A stretch of 64,000 bases of DNA from Paragonimus westermani (GCA_008508345.1 QNGE01003825.1:1-64000), one strand, 5' to 3'; positions 23,966 through 39,600 are shown, numbered from the stretch's first letter. The notes: generated by a model not told the origin, from the letters alone. Made by a program: numbers and translations.

Positions 23966-24689
23966 TGTAAGAAATCAACCGTCTACAGTACGACCAACGG
24001 AACTTTTGCCGGCTCTGCTGTAGCAAGCTGTTTAATCCTACTATCGGATCTACTAATGGGACTACGAGGCCACCGAAGCGGACATGCTAAAATTAGTCAG
24101 CTTTGAAGAGACAATACGGGAAAATCGCAAAATTCAGCGAAAAAGTGAGCACACTTCAGCGCAGGTACTCGTCCATTGCTGGAAACCGTCAAAACGTTGA
24201 AAATCTTGTAACCTTTTCGACCGAGACGAGGTTTCGTGTATCGATTCGTCGCGAGAAATTCCCCCGCAAAACGGATACATACGGGATTGAGAAAAAGAAC
24301 GCAATCGCACAAGTTAAATGTTAAAATGTAGGGTGGTTACATTGACCAGAAGAATGAGGCGTATGCGACATTTTTCGACAATTACGTCATGCGATATTAG
24401 TAGTTTTGCTGCGGCCATGAAAATATGTAACCCTGTCAACTAGTTGTCATGATATTTCGCAGTTCACTCGGGATTTATTCAGGCAACCGGAATATTCGGT
24501 CGACGGTCTGGAAGGCCAAATAAAACGTGCGTGTTCCAGGTAAAGCGCATATAACGTTATTCCGCTGTATATATTGTTGAGCGTCAAATTTACATTTACC
24601 AGCAATCTGGTTAATGTGCGCCTACGAACAAACACGTATCAGTGAAGTAATGTTGAGTTGTGACTGTTGAGCATGCAGTAGACCAAATG

Positions 24690-27600
24690 CTAAATGGTGA
24701 TGTGAGTAAATGATATGGTGGACCGTTTCGAGCAAGCTGTTTTCAAAAAGGAGTTAGACAGAGGGGGCGGTTTTATTAGTGATACGCAGCTGACGGCTAA
24801 ACGCTTTACGGACCACGTTCGAAACATCATCAGAGGACACAGAGTTTGAAGATTGACATTGTGTGATATCGTAAGATAGATGTTCAAAACCTTTCTATAT
24901 GCTGAATGTCGTTACTGGCTCTGACTTCATTCGGAAGTTTATTCGAAATGAAGAGATTTGCGCGTATCTTTTTCTGAGGTAGCAGGGTTTGCGAAGTGGA
25001 GTCCTTGTTCCTCCGACCATATGAGGAGTTGTGTTATAAGGGGACGGCAAGGGCTGTGGTGAGGACGTCTAAATTTGTGGAATCATAAAGATGTGTTAGG
25101 TTCAACTTTATCTGCGCAACCAGACTGGATCAATACAAGGTTTTTGACAGCGTTGCCTATAGGTAACCGGTGAAGAATATCCTAGTATGTTTTTGGTGAA
25201 TGATTGTTGAAAATCTTCTAAAACAAGCCTATCATACCTGCGTGGATGGCAGTAAATGAATGTGCAATACTCAGGTTGAGGTAGGGCACATTTAGTAAAA
25301 CAACAGCCTCGCAGTCGGTAGACTGCGCGTCTTTTTGACACAGCTGGTTGTTCTTTTGGTTTTCTTCCGCCTGGAAATATACTCGTTCGGAGAAGTTAAA
25401 GGAGTTTGAATACCGCATTTCTAAACCTCTGACGGGAGTGGCGGTATCAATATTATAGCCACTGGGTGATTTGCAACCATAGGTAACTGTGTTTGGTTTG
25501 TTCGCTGAGAACGTCATCAGCCATATTTTGCACCACAGTTGCGCTGACGCTAGGTTGTGATATATATTTTGTAAACAGAAAGCGATGTTACTGGGCTGCC
25601 GAAGATAGTGAAAGATTTTGATAACGTCAGCAAACAGAGAGGGCGGATCATGTTTAATAATGTCGTATACGTCACTTATATACATGAGGAAAAGCAACAG
25701 TCATAGAACACTCCCTGAAATCACCTCACGGGCTTTAGCGTTGAGCGGTGGTCTTCTATTCTGACTGTTTGAGCATGACTCTCAATGTGTCAAGAAAGCC
25801 AGTTACACAAGAGATCCCGTAAGTCAAGTATGCTACTTTGATCAAGAGGCGCTTATGAGGCAAACGATCAGAAATCTTTGCATGCCTAAAAGTATGATAG
25901 TTGTTGCATTTTCTGCCTCGACCTACATGTATGTATGGTTTAGGAATTCTAACTGACGTGTCATACAAGACAGCTTACTAATGATGCCGTGCTGTGAAAG
26001 GTCCGTAAAGTCTTATGATCTCAAGAACTTTAATATGTGCACCTTTAACACCCTTTTAAACATTTTTGAGCAGATTGACGTGCGGTTGATGGGTCGATAT
26101 TTACTGACGTCCTTTCTTCGACCACCTTTGCAGCGAGGCATAATTGTTGGCTTTCTTCACTGAGGGATAAGGTGCTGGATACAAGTGACAGGTTGAACAA
26201 TTCGAGCAAGAAGACGGGTATATCCTTACCCCTTTGCTTGATGACCATTGATAGGATACCATCTGGTCTAGAATGAATTAAGGGTTTATTGTTAGCTAAT
26301 TATAAATGAATGCTTCGAACATCAGCCGGAACATTACCCAAAACTTTATCTGTTTTTGATGGAGTGTTAACAGGTAACAAGGTGCGTTCTACGCTAAACG
26401 AAGCAGCAAAAGGTGAGAGAGAGATTTCACGTAGTGTAGCTTAGTTAACAACAGCCGTTTTATCTTTGACAGTGATAATTTTTACTGCAGGGTCATGTAG
26501 AAGTTCTTCGTCTCACTAATTACATTAGCTTCATGCGTCCCTCCTCATTAAAACGCGCGAGTCTCCGTCTGTTTATATGACGGAGTTGCGTATGACTTTC
26601 TGTGTTCAAACAGTTTGCTCACTTGCATCATCAGCGAAAAATCTAGTGTCATGCTGTGCCCCCAAATTATGCACTTTAAATCTGTCAGCTTTTTCAGCAA
26701 CGATTTTTCCTTGTACACATGAGCCGACGCGTTTTGACACTGTGGAGTCCAAAGCGCCACTAAAAATGCTAGATTTTTGATAAATTCCCCGGCAGCTATG
26801 CTTGGGTCCGATGTGAAAAAGAAGGTGTCCAAATTCGAGGATTTAGGCAGGGAGAAGAAGGCAGCCAAATAAACGAAATTGACTGGACGGTGAAATACGG
26901 CTGTCGGTTCGATAGACATATTGATATCTGACAGTGGTTTGACGAAATCGTGATCGACTCCTAGGACTTGCTGTAGAACACGTACTTCAACAGACGGGAT
27001 AATTATGGTGAATATGAGATTCAGTATATGCTTCTTTTTGGTGGGTGTCAGGACACGTTGGTTCCAACCATTCAGTTGAGTGCATGGAAGCGATTCAGTC
27101 TGCTTACCTAGGGCAGAGAATGTGGTCTAGGAGTATTAGGCATGTTGAAGTCACCGCCTGTTACTTTGTGTTCGCTAGGCATGTTTGACGTACAGATCGT
27201 TATCTCCACAAGGTCAATCAAATCATTGCTGGCAGCATTAGGCGGTCTGTAGATGTATCCTTCAGGTAAATCGCGAGAAAAAACAGAGACAACCATCCAC
27301 AACGAGTCTTCGACTTTATGGAAAACAGGCTGATGAAGTGTCAGTGCAAAGAATGTCCTTTTCAGGTGAATGATGCATCAACCACCTCGTCCTGTCAGAC
27401 GATCCCTGTGAAAAATGGGATATCCTACGATACACATCTGACTGGTTGGAGTATAAGGGAAGCACCAAGTCTCAGGCATGAAAACACTATGGAGATTAGA
27501 TGAAAAAATGCACATTTCATTTACCAATGATCTGACGTTCATTAGTAATGAATTGATCAGTATATCCTGAAGGCTGTTGCCGGACATCTATGATACAATC
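24690..27600 (-). pseudogene. CR1 family A LINE ORF2 (endonuclease plus RT), heavily frameshifted
   Basis: Minus-strand copy of the CR1 family also seen at 44.1-47.25 kb. In coding order it has an APE endonuclease start at 27587-27378 (NVRSLVNEM, PETW, DRLTGRGG) and the central endonuclease at 27302-27108 (YIYRPPNAASNDL, then GGDFNMPN, the Asp-Asn catalytic block). A linker follows at 26919-26548. RT then covers about 26250-25218, including RLPHKRLLIKVAY, MLFLMYISDVYDIIKH, and LFADVIK where the catalytic ADD reads ADV. The C-terminus is NKLPNEVRAS near 24,930. Frames switch at least six times, so it is inactive. Confidence 0.8.
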
Positions 27601-30600
27601 AAAAGGTGATAAACTATTTCCGTGCGGTTATTTCTAGCAACCTGGATTCATGCGGCCTACTTCCCCTCTATTCTACCTCAGCTGATCTACAGATATCGGG
27701 TTCTGAGTTTCTACGAAACCTCAGAAATCTGACTCTTCCACAGCGGATCTCAAATACTGACAGTACAGAACTTAAGGTAAATGTCTTTTTAAGTATACCA
27801 TATAAGTTGAGAAGAAAAGAGCTGTCATTTCAGCTCCTCCCAGCACGTATTTAGTGAGTCTTGCAATCTTCCTGGACTCTTCTCGGCATTTTGAAGTCAT
27901 CTGTGCGTCCATTCTTAACGCTGTACGCGGACTGCTGTATTTTATTGATTCTGCCAGGGGAGAATGTAATATAATCTATCAATCGACCAGAATTAATTGA
28001 AGCAGGAAAAATCACATGTTTAAATTGTGATCAAACGGAACGTCATGCTATATTTTCGGGAAGAAACCGTGTTTGGAATATCTAAGTTCGTATTTTAAAT
28101 AAAATACCTGGTTTCCATAGGCTGACAGAAAACCTAAGGGTGATTAATTAAGGCACTAACCCACTAACCAATGCTTGATGGATAACAAAAGGGGGGTGGA
28201 ATTGAACTTGTTGGAATTCCGGGCTATCGTTATAGTACAGATTATCTGCACAAAATTTAAAAGTGAATGTACGGATCACTACCGATAAGTTTCATCATAC
28301 GATGGATATCCGAACGAGAAAACATGAGTCTTTTTCACTTCTCAGTGAACATTTATGGAGGTCACCACAGGTTTCGAAAGTCTCATGCTGGAATTCTCGT
28401 GCACAGAATAAATAATCTGCAACACACTCAACCATTCATATGTTGACGGAAAAGGAATCAATTCCCCCAGTCAGAACGCACGCTTTCACATTATTAATCA
28501 CATCGCATACTTGCGAACTGACATCGCTTCAGTGGTGCAATATGTAAGCACCCTAAGTAGGACACTCGGAAGATACTCAAAAGACTGCCGGCCATTTGGC
28601 GAGTTACTCCAGTGGCTACTACACTAAAGATGCACCCCAGGAACTTCACTTAAGCGTAATCAGCTGCAAACCCTGGAACTCTTACAGTCTTTCAACAACT
28701 ACCCTTTCCGCCACAACGGTCAGCCAGTCGCGCACCATACGTGATCCGTTCTATGTTTGTCCTTCGTCTCTAATAATAACAATTCACAAGACACTATATC
28801 CACCAGGTTCGGCAACGGCTTGATCTCTTGCTTGGTATACCGGTGTATTCCCAGTCTCTAGCATCTTACGTAGTCACTATTCGATCAACTCCCCAGAAGA
28901 GAGGTAGTTCAGGTTCTGGTTCAAATCGAACAGTACGAAGTGGCTTTTGCCAATGGGACATCCAGAGTATCTGCACCGGGATGTCGGAGAGGAACATAGA
29001 ACTGCGACTGTCTTACCTCGAGAGGAATTCACGGATTTCCCGGATTCCGTTCTTCGGTTTCAGAGCCGGTCTTGATTACCAAATATTATATGTATGCTTC
29101 CAGTTATCCAGATTGCGAATACATACTGCTCGTGAACTCCGATTTCACATTTCGTTTTCTTCTACTCAAAAGTTTACAGTAATATGTCCTCATCTCCGAA
29201 TTTTACGTGACCCGTTCATTTGCAATATTCGCTTTTATTAATGACTGTTTGATAGGGTGAAATTTATTTCACTTCTATAAACTATATCATACGTGAGCAA
29301 TTGAACCGTATTCGACTTTCATACCAATACCTTAATTCCTACCATATTCCACCACATTTGTTTATATGAGTAGCTGTAACCCACTGCATGTTTTGCCTCT
29401 GGAATTAGTCAGACACTTTGTCATGTTTCTGCTGCACTGTTGTATGCGCTTGTAAACCTGGTCGTTATTGGCTGTATATATAATTGTTTATTACTGAATT
29501 TGGAGAACCACGTTCGATATCGGTATATATAATTACGTATAATCCCCTGTCCTCTGCCCATTTTAAGATAAATATATCCAGCCCATATCGTGCGTAAGAT
29601 TAGGCTACTAGGACGCACATTTCGACACTTACGCTGATTTAACTTCGTGAATCTTTTGTGTTTTATCTGTCAATACTACATTCACTTAATTACCACTCAG
29701 ATTAACGGAAAATTCTCATCGTTTTGTGCGTACAAACGGCTCCACACCAACTTAACTACTTAATCTCACAGCAGTTTCCATAACCTGAACTACCCCCGCA
29801 ATGTTGCACAGACACCCCTAACCAGCTGACCGTAGCGATAGCGTTCACGACTACCCAGGCCTTTCGTTTGTCTATGCAGACGAATTTTGCTTAACACGCA
29901 GAAGAGTGGTAATTTCGAAGCAGTTTGTTCGGGTATGTGAAAACGTCATCAGTGGATACATTCCAAATAACACCGCTCTATTTGGAACATACGATATCTG
30001 TATGGCATCTCACAACCGGTCTGCCATAAAACTTATCCAGATGACCCGTATGAACAATGGCGAGCAAAAAACTGGAATTGCGCGAGGAAATTACCAGCTC
30101 TTCAACGACATCTAACTCACCACACGGCTCAGTGCAGACCGTCTCAGGCGACGTCCACAGAAGTCACGTTTCCCCGAATTGACTGTTTTCCCCGAAGATG
30201 CAAATATCAGCTCGACATCTGGCAGACAGAAGCCAGCAGGGAGGCTACTGCCCATCACCTTGGCGCTTAGCTGAATTCCCCGGTTTATTGCGCCCTCGAA
30301 GTCCGAAACAAATTCTACCCACTTCTGGTCACAAGGTCCTAGTTTGCTAAAAACGTTGAGGAGAATTTAAAACACTTGGACGCCACCAACAGCAATCCTG
30401 ATTATTTCGGTAAGAAGCCCTCCAGCATCGTAGACATTGTTGTGTTCAAATTACGCGTGGCGGAAGAACCGGCTAGAATGAACAGATGAATGACTGCCAC
30501 ACACAGTGGAAAACTTATATGTGGCCGTTGGACAAATCAACATTTTTCACTCTAAATGTCAATGACTACCGTGGGGTCATAAGATTCGATTTTAAATTCC

Positions 30601-33600
30601 ACCGCAGCTGTGGAGCGTTACCGGTCTGCCGCCCTCCGTACCTCGGCAAGGCCAACGGACGACCTACGCGTCACAGTCAACCTAACGGGCTTGAAACGCA
30701 ATTACAGTAGAAAAGTCTGCTTTGTTGGTAACCTCCCATGGAAACGTAGTGTTGTATTACTTTGAATTCCAGAGCAAAATGATCCCATCATTGTCGGTTA
30801 CGACGTGGGTCGGAGTGCTTCTGTGTGTCAGACCCACATAGGCCGCGTTTGAGGTGACGGTGTCCCAGACAATCCCATCGTCTCACCTGCCCATTCTAAC
30901 ACTCCCCAGAATATCTCCGGTTTTGGGGATAGCCAGTATAGAGACGCCAGGAGTATGGCATTCCTGTCTCGTCAAGACATTTTCGGTTATCCGATTCCGT
31001 GTCTAGCGGTTGCAGACAGTGAGATAGACAAGGAGACCGACTCTGTGAAAAACATCTAAAAAAGGTGATACGATGTCTACCAACCAGATGAATAGGCTCC
31101 ATTCAACCCTGACAAAATGGCTGGCAGTGGCAGCCATCAAGGAACTCTCAGATATATCGACAACTTTGTCGACAGCTGTGAGCTGCCTCCCAAGAGGGGC
31201 TGTTCTCTGTTAGCTCACTCACAGTGGCCGACTTGTGCAAATGCACAGGGTTTTCGAAGCAATCTGTCAGAGTTGCTCAACTCATGAATTTACTACTAAA
31301 TTCAGTGGTTTGGAAATACAAATCCATGCGTCCATTTAGACTCTGGGGGAACTGACCTCCTGCTCTGAGGTCCCAACTCCGTAAGCTGCAGCCGCAAGAG
31401 TGGTTGCGCAAGTTGAGTCGATCTCTGTTAACCAGAGAACCTTATTCCGTTTTTGCCGAGGACCTCGCTTGTGCATTTGCCAAACCTCCTTAGGTGCTTT
31501 TTCACGGCAGGTAGCAGCAGTGCCTTCGCCGCTGGAGTTACTCACTGTCCACAAGCCGCAGCACCAGTAAATGACGATCGGGTCCTATGTGTTGTGAGGT
31601 TCCTGCTTTCTGTGAGCTTATTCTCATTAATTCATACTTCTGGAGGAAAATTTGGAAGTTCTGAGCTTGCCAGACAGCGGAAGTTTCATGATCAGCAGGT
31701 TCCTTAAGGCTGCTGGATGCGACCAGATGGCGCCATGTTTGTCAATCCACCCAATGGGCTTTGTATTGTCTGATGAGCCACCGATACTTGGCAGTTTACT
31801 TGAATTGCTCCTCAGGGACTAAGAAACCGTTTCACCTTTTGGCTTAACTTCATCTGCAACTCGGCTTGAAGTCACATCGAACGCACCGTACATGTTCCAT
31901 CGAGCAAACATTCCTGAAATTGTGGAATCAGCGAGTGCAGTGACGTGAGAAGTGAGTGGCAACTTGTGAGGATGCCCACTGGACGTTTGTCAGGTGCGTT
32001 TCACCGCAGTCAGTTAGGAGATATGTGTCTCTCACGGTGCCTCATATACAAAGGTCAATGGCCCGTTGACATGCGGTACTCGAGGAGTAAACTTATCTAA
32101 ACATAAATCTCGGAATTGTTTTCTACTGGGCTTGTATTCATTACCAAAGAATGCGCAACAAATGTGGCATGGCAGTTAAGAGTGTCTACATCGGCCTTCA
32201 GATTGACGCTATGGCTCCCTCAAAAAAATCCGCAACTTCTCACGCCCACCTGCTATTTACACCGAGGTCCGATACAGACACGTCAAGTGTTTGCACTTCG
32301 GATGGCAACCAAAGCAACTGTCACCCCATTACAGGTGGCACTTCTAGGTTACCACAAAACGCCTCAGCTACTGCGATCACCCAAACCCCACTCTCAGCAT
32401 CCTCCGAAAAACGTTTAGTTATATTTAAACTATATGATCAGAAAATTAGCACACCGAGAAGCCTACGAGTTATCGGGAATTGACGACATCCCACTGAGTT
32501 CCGTCAACCAGTTTTCCAGCGCTATGACAGCCCCACCGAATTCACCATTTAATGATTAGTCATCGAAGGGTAGGGTCTCCGTAGATTGAAACTGCTGTCG
32601 GCTGGCACACAATTACAAAGCTGAAACCCACGGTATCACTGCACAGTGTCGTCGCCTTACGTTACTGCCTAATGACTTCGACACAATTTCAAGGTTGCGA
32701 TCAGCCAGCATGAATTTTACTGCACCCAAGAGATGGTTTGGCGTAGACTGACATCAAGGCTGTGGGAATATTGTCCTAAGAATTGATTGAGACGGAAGTG
32801 ATGTTTTATGGCGGACATTCACAGAGAACGCGTATCCTCTGAATTCTATTAACAAGCACATAGACTTGATGGTACCCGAAGTCGAAGTTTCACACGCGGA
32901 AAAGAAACTGGCTTCCCTTATGTCAAACCACAAATACAAAGCGCCTGCTAAACCGGTGACCCATAGATCGAGTAACGCGACTGAAGAGACCGGCAGTGTG
33001 GCACAACCGCGAACCTCGTTGAGACCGAGCCCGACAGTTTCATACATAGCAAAATGTATCTCGTTCACAATTGTAATCATATCCCACGTGCTCCTATGGA
33101 ACAGGTTACGTTGGTCGCGTGCCTAGGCGTCCCACTCAGAAGATGTGTGAGCACTGCACCGCATGGTTGACGAACGGCGACGCGTGGTGCGAACTGGCCT
33201 ACCTCGTTGACTCAGCACGTAAGGTCCCACCGGAAGGGAGTTTTCTTCTCATCAACAGCCCGCCAACTGGTTAATCCGAGGGGTCGGCTTTCGTCCTACT
33301 GCCACCGCGAAAACGTTGGGAAGGACATCTGCTAGAGCCCCTGGGCTACCGTGGCCATCTGACTCACTGGACACCCCCTGAGTTTAGTGTAGTTACTCGA
33401 CTTCGTGAAACCTTAGAACCGTTCGGTGTAATTAAGTTATGGCCTTCTCTTGGTTTCGCTTGTTTCACAGCCATGAGGATGCAAGGTTTCATGAAGCTGT
33501 TCCAATAGTAAACAACTAAACGCAACCGGTTCACTAAACCAACTTTTACCTCTGCGAAAAGTTTTGGGGAGCTTAACGAACAATCAGCAACGATGCTAGT

Positions 33601-36600
33601 TGTCGGTGCATAAGTTCTTTGCAGCCAAACTACACCGGTTCCGTTGAAGCCACACTTACGCTGCTAACTTGTTGCTGACCAGCGATCCTCGAGCAAAAGT
33701 AAATGATTCCAGTAACGGTGATGTTGTGTATCTGTGTTAAGTTAGTTTGTTCCTCCAGATAAAGCGGAATTCTGTGAATCATCTGAAGACTGAAAAATTG
33801 TCTGCGATGCCATCCCTTCGGATAATCATGCAAGGTCATGGTTCATGACTAATACCCCAGCATTCGCCCAGCATCCACAAGTTTACAACAGGATGCAACA
33901 CTAGCCACTCAACTCTTTCTCTCATTCGTCGTCAACATTAACCATGTCATCAAACGTGTGTGCCTGATACCTGCGGGTGATGTAAAACACTTTCCTGTAA
34001 ACGATTCACCGAATAGCAGAGAACTTGGTTTCAGCTTCGACAGGCTGTAAAAATTGTCAAAGGAAAATTGGAGACCATCCAAATTGCACGACTGCGTGAT
34101 CCCCCACGTTCGCCGAATTACCCTAAGGAGTTATAACATGGCCAGTGCCCCCACTTTTGCCTATTCTGAAACAGCACTATATCAGAACAATAGTACGGGA
34201 ATAGTTAGACATTTCTGGGATTATCTTGACACATGCGTGCACAAAAAAGCACAGTGCCACCCTTTAAGGAAACCTGAGCCGCCCACAATAAACCCACTTC
34301 GTTAGTTTTTTGGTCGGGAGAAGTTCAGCTTGGAGCTGGAGAAACAGGCCGGTTCACCATCTCCACAGCATGACATCAGACTGCTTGAAAGGTTCAGACA
34401 CCACTCACCGAACAAAATCCAGGATTGTGAGAACGGTCACGCAACATAAGGCTCGAGCATCCGGACATGTTTAGCCTTACGTACCGTAGTGTTCGGAGCG
34501 ACGCAATAAATGCCCATAAGATTCCACTTAGCCCAGTCTACTCCCAAACTCTTCTGCTTCAACTCAGTGGTGAAACAAGCACTTACTCATTAGACGACGC
34601 AGTAAACTGCTGTGAAGATATTTATATGATGGCGAGTTATCTGCGATAGAAAATACCAGAGGGGATCATGGTGATGGATTCCACAGAATCTTCTAAACTT
34701 CTATCTGGCAAGCAATGTACCCAGGGAATCCCCTCAAGCAATCAGTATCCGTGTCGGCTTCACTAAACAGTAATGGGTTTAAAGGTTCAGTATTTGGCTA
34801 GCGAAGATCAAAGCATCCGACATTACACGTGTTGTTCTACGAAACCGGAAATATTTTTTCGCGCTCTCCCCTCCTGCAAACTGGACAGGAGGCTAACATG
34901 CCTTCTCCGCAAGTTTGTTTGTGGTAGTCCCATCAGTTCCGCCAGTCTGTTGAAACGACGACTGCTGTGAGCCAATTTATTTGCTATCCCTCCAAATCAC
35001 ACACCTAACCCTTTCTCGTTCAAGCAGCGTTTTGCACACACTTGTCACTCACCGCACAACTGAGCAGAACAGGAACCGTTCAGACGCCAGCCACTGCACT
35101 AAGATTGTACACCAATCCCGACAATGAAGATCCGAACCAATGGCTTGACCTTTCCATTGGCTGTCATTGACATATTTCTATCTGATAGTGGGTACTCAAG
35201 CCATCACAGTCCAGAGTCTCACTACATTATCGTCATTGGTGATCGTTGTCAGTCGACAAAAACCGGTGACGAACAAAAACGCGTCCAACGAGAATATCAA
35301 CTGATTTACTAAGATTTAGGACAGCCGGCGAAGACATACGCAGTGGAACTTTGAACCGCGATGGCTTGAGTACCCACTATCGAATAGCGATATTTCAAGG
35401 ATAGCCAATGGAAATGTCAAGACAGTGGTTTGGATATTCATTATCGGGGTTGGTGTACAAGCTTAGTTCAGTGGCTGGCGCCTGGACAGTGTCGTGTTCT
35501 GTTCAGTTGTCTTGTTCTCAATCCCGATTTGGGTCTAACGCACCCTGCATGCTCGCGTATCGACCGCACCAAACCACATCGATTTGGGGAGTTTCAATTG
35601 GCTAAGTGTGTAGACGGTGACAGCGCGCTTGCGTCCATGTGTTTGGGTTCTAGAGAACTTTCGGGCCTGTAACTGTGTGGACGCGCATGCGCAGGTTGGA
35701 ACAGCGCGCGTCACTCACACTATATGGCTTATGGCGTGATGTGTTGGGTGAGAGGGCGATACGACGGGTGCACATACCCTAAGGCGTATAACATTTGTGG
35801 TAACCCAAGGTGTCTGCACAAGTTTCCGTTGCTCCCGTCAAAGATGAAGAGGAATTGGAAAAAGGGGACTAAGAGAACGAGGGGAAAGCTTAGGGGTTGC
35901 TCCACTTCTTTCAGAGAATTCACAACACTAGCAGTTGTAGAGCTCCACAATCGCCTAGTCTGGACCTGCTTGTAGTGGCGGACGAATAAATTACCTGAAA
36001 GTAGGTGAGAGGAGCTGACCAGGCCAGGTGTCTGCAGCGAAATGGGACTAAGTGTAAAGTCACCAGAGTTGTTGAGGCTACCAGCCGATGTTTCGAAAGG
36101 TGGCCTTCCTCGTACGTTCAGCGAGTCGTCACATAGATCTAGATAACACAAGCTGATAGATGACGGTCGTCACCTCTACGCGGAAAAAAATCTGCAGAGA
36201 AAAACACAAACATAACGAAGATTGCTGAGCACGTGGAACATCGCAGACTGTTATGAGCTCAACATTATGGGTTCGTGAAAAACAATTTTGCCTTACGAAT
36301 CTGTCACAGTTTCTTCGTTAAGTCATCTCGAAGGTGAACTGGAAAGGAACAAGTTCACAGTTCAAATCACGAAATTGCTTTTGACCTGATCGTCAACAGC
36401 CATTTTCTGAAAAGCTTGATGATTTCAACCTTTTCCACAGAGATTTTGGATTGGCGGAGGGCCTATCTCTATGGCCGGAATGTTCACTTTCGAACAGAAA
36501 GTACTCAGTCAAGTTCGTTGGTTGTAAGACGTTTAGTTCTGCGAAGATATGTCCTACAGACTTTACTGATCATGTTTTAGATCTGCAACTTGGCGTTTTG

Positions 36601-39600
36601 ATTGCTTTGAGAGTTCCGTGTGTTCGCGGAAGCACTGGAGCTAGGTACACTTCCGACCGGAGCGTTTACTCAAGAAGATCCAGATGGTATCCATCAATGG
36701 TCAGTAACGTCAGAACTACTTCTGACTGTAACAAAATGGGAACACTGGTTTCAGGTGAGATGGAATACACTTTCTAGACATGCACGGGATCCAGGAAACT
36801 CCGTGTTGAGCGAAAGTCGGACCTGAGAGGTTTGAGGGTGGGGATGTGACGAACTATTCACTCAGTTCACAGCTGTTGTCCGGAGGGTTAACACGACACT
36901 GTCTGCGCAAAAGACTGTGGCTTCTTAGACGTCGGAGACCCCAGTAACTTTTTCAAGAGGCATGTAAGGCACTGCCTTGAATACTGTGCGTCATCTTAGA
37001 GTCCGCAGGTGGTCTGAGGTGTGAAAGTGCCGGAAAGGTAACAACACTTACTTACAAAGCCACCCATAAACTTAAGGGCATGGACTATCAAAACGAGCGG
37101 GATATATCTTTATCCATCTGCTGTGGCGCGAAGGGGAAAATGTAGAGATATCACAGAGGATTTGAATTGTTAAAAGGTTTCACTGGTACTGGCGAACATC
37201 TGCTTACTGGCAATGGGGATCCACTGATCTGAGTGCATGACCGGTACCTTACAAGGCCAAGTTACGACAAAAATATCCGTGGTAACTTCTACTGTAAACT
37301 GGTGGACGCCTGAAATAAGTTGACAGCAAAGGTTTTACCAATAACAATGACACATAGTGTCCAGCAGAAGTTAGATAAAAGATGACAACCGTTGCTGCCG
37401 GAGATGATCCGAGAAATTCCCGGAGAATTCCTGCCATTTGCTGTAAATCATGTAACCTGACCTGAAAAGGGGAATTCTACAGCATGTTTTACTCCACTTT
37501 CCCGTTACCACCCACCCAGATTTCTTCTTTCTTATATTCAACAGTCACTCACAAAATGTTTTTTCTCCCCACTCTCCGTGCCATAGAAGGCGACCGGAAG
37601 TCAGAAGTCTGAAAAGGATGGGATGCCACCAGATGCATTAGCGACCTTGAGTAAGCGCGCAGCACTAGTCGGTGATGCTGTTGATTGCAGTCGCGTAATG
37701 TTTTGGAATGCTTTGCTAATGAGTGAAGCGAAGATGTGTTATTCACCGCTGTGGCATTGTGGGATCCAGGATGCTCAAAGGTGCAAGAAAAACAGTTCCC
37801 AAGAATCGCCACGAGTCTTGTACCTAAAGGGCACACAGAGCCCTATTTTAGGGGTGGCGAAGTAGGGAATTGTGTAGACGTGGGTTTTTCATGAAAGGTA
37901 GACCACATTCTCTAATGCTGCTTAATCCTTGTAGTTTCCCTATCGCGTTTGTAGATGTTAGTGCATACACGTTGATATGCCGGATTTTTTCGCTTTGTTT
38001 TAATGCATCAGCTTTTTGTGAGTGCTCATATCAATTAGGGTTTGACTTCAAATATCGGTAGGTTACCATGATATACTTTCGGGTGTCGTCACGTTAGTAT
38101 TCAACATTGAACAATTCATCAGAAAATAAAAGATCGCTGTTCAGTTTAAACTATTTGTCGGAAGTGGAAGGTGTTCGTGTAGCTGAACAAGTGCTTCGGA
38201 TATGGACAAACGTCAGGGTGACACCACAAGAGTGGTTGTACGTAATCGAGTGAACCAAATGATCGCATTCCGGTTTGATTCATGATTTCTAAATTCTGAT
38301 ATATTCCCAATTTAAAATGCAAGCTAGGTAGTTATGCTCAGCCAGGCCTAAAAGTGGTAGAATCAAACATTACCAATGCATCCGCTTTGCACATGGCCGA
38401 GCTGCGTTACGCGACAACCGAAACGAGCCACATGAAAATAGTGAGGGAAGCTCTGTCTCATGGTTTCCATTGTAACCCCTCCTTGATGCACATTCTTGCA
38501 TGATATTCTTGATTGAAATTTACGAGCAGTATATCATCTGAATCCCAGTGAATGATACTGGAATCGCAGTGACTGGATGGTTGGAGGAAAGGTCGTCAAG
38601 TGGCCTGCAGTTAGAGAAGAAAGCATACATTATACCCCAGTCACACACTAACACCATTCATTACATGGCAGTGCATTCAAGATATCTAAACGGGAGCTTT
38701 CAGGCTTGGGCGGGATCTGTTAAAATAATCCAGCGGCGCATAGATGGAAGCAATTGACAGGCTGACATACTCTGGCACCCTTCAGTCAACTAGGAGGAGG
38801 TTGATTGACCATTTTTTCCCACCAAGTCGTTAGGGTTGCTGTTTAGCTGACCTCCTTCTATGAGGAACATGATGGATGTTATCAGGTTCACGCAACGAGC
38901 AGTTCACATTCAGGTCACTTTCCGATTTTGAGTGCGCCATACCACCCCCTTAGAGGCAGTGCTCAATCACCTGGCTTCAATACCTATTACGTGAACTCTT
39001 TTGTATAAAGCCCACCCTCAATGTTTTACGGTTCTCCAGGGCAAATGGCACTTTCGCGAGCTGTAACTTTTGCTGCTCACCGTAGCACGAGGGCACCTGG
39101 CTCTTGGCTATTGACCGATTTTCTGGTTAGATTCACCAGTATTCCGTTGATTTATTTCCAGATGCTCTGGTTGTACTGGAGGAACGTTTCATGCGCGTCA
39201 AAGCAGCCGCCCAAGCATTAGCTGAGTGCATAAAGGCGAAAGAAAATCAGGCAGATAGGATGTCGAGACAGGTTGTACACATCTCTTTCGAAACAATATC
39301 TTCAACCAGCGACCTGAATTCGTGTAAGCAACAGCTGGAAGATGCGCAATATGATGATGCTGATTTATTCAAGTTGTCTCAAATAGGCTGGATCGACCAT
39401 CGTGTCTCCCACATAGATTATTATCTTCGGTGTGATATTTAGAGAGCAAATGAAATGGAGCCAATACGCGGAAAACGTCAAGCTAGAACACATGAAATCA
39501 TGAAGGATGTTGCAAATAAGAACACAGTTCTCAATCCTATCATTCAGTTTTAGAGACGATGTTTGCTGATGTTGTTGAGGTCTGTTGCGTTATTTTGAAA

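Noticed and set aside
35460..35540. Possible tRNA-derived SINE with A- and B-box-like motifs
   Set aside because: Box matches are poor (TGGCGCCTGG, GTTCTCAATCC), no second copy was seen in the window, and no A-tail or target duplication is visible.
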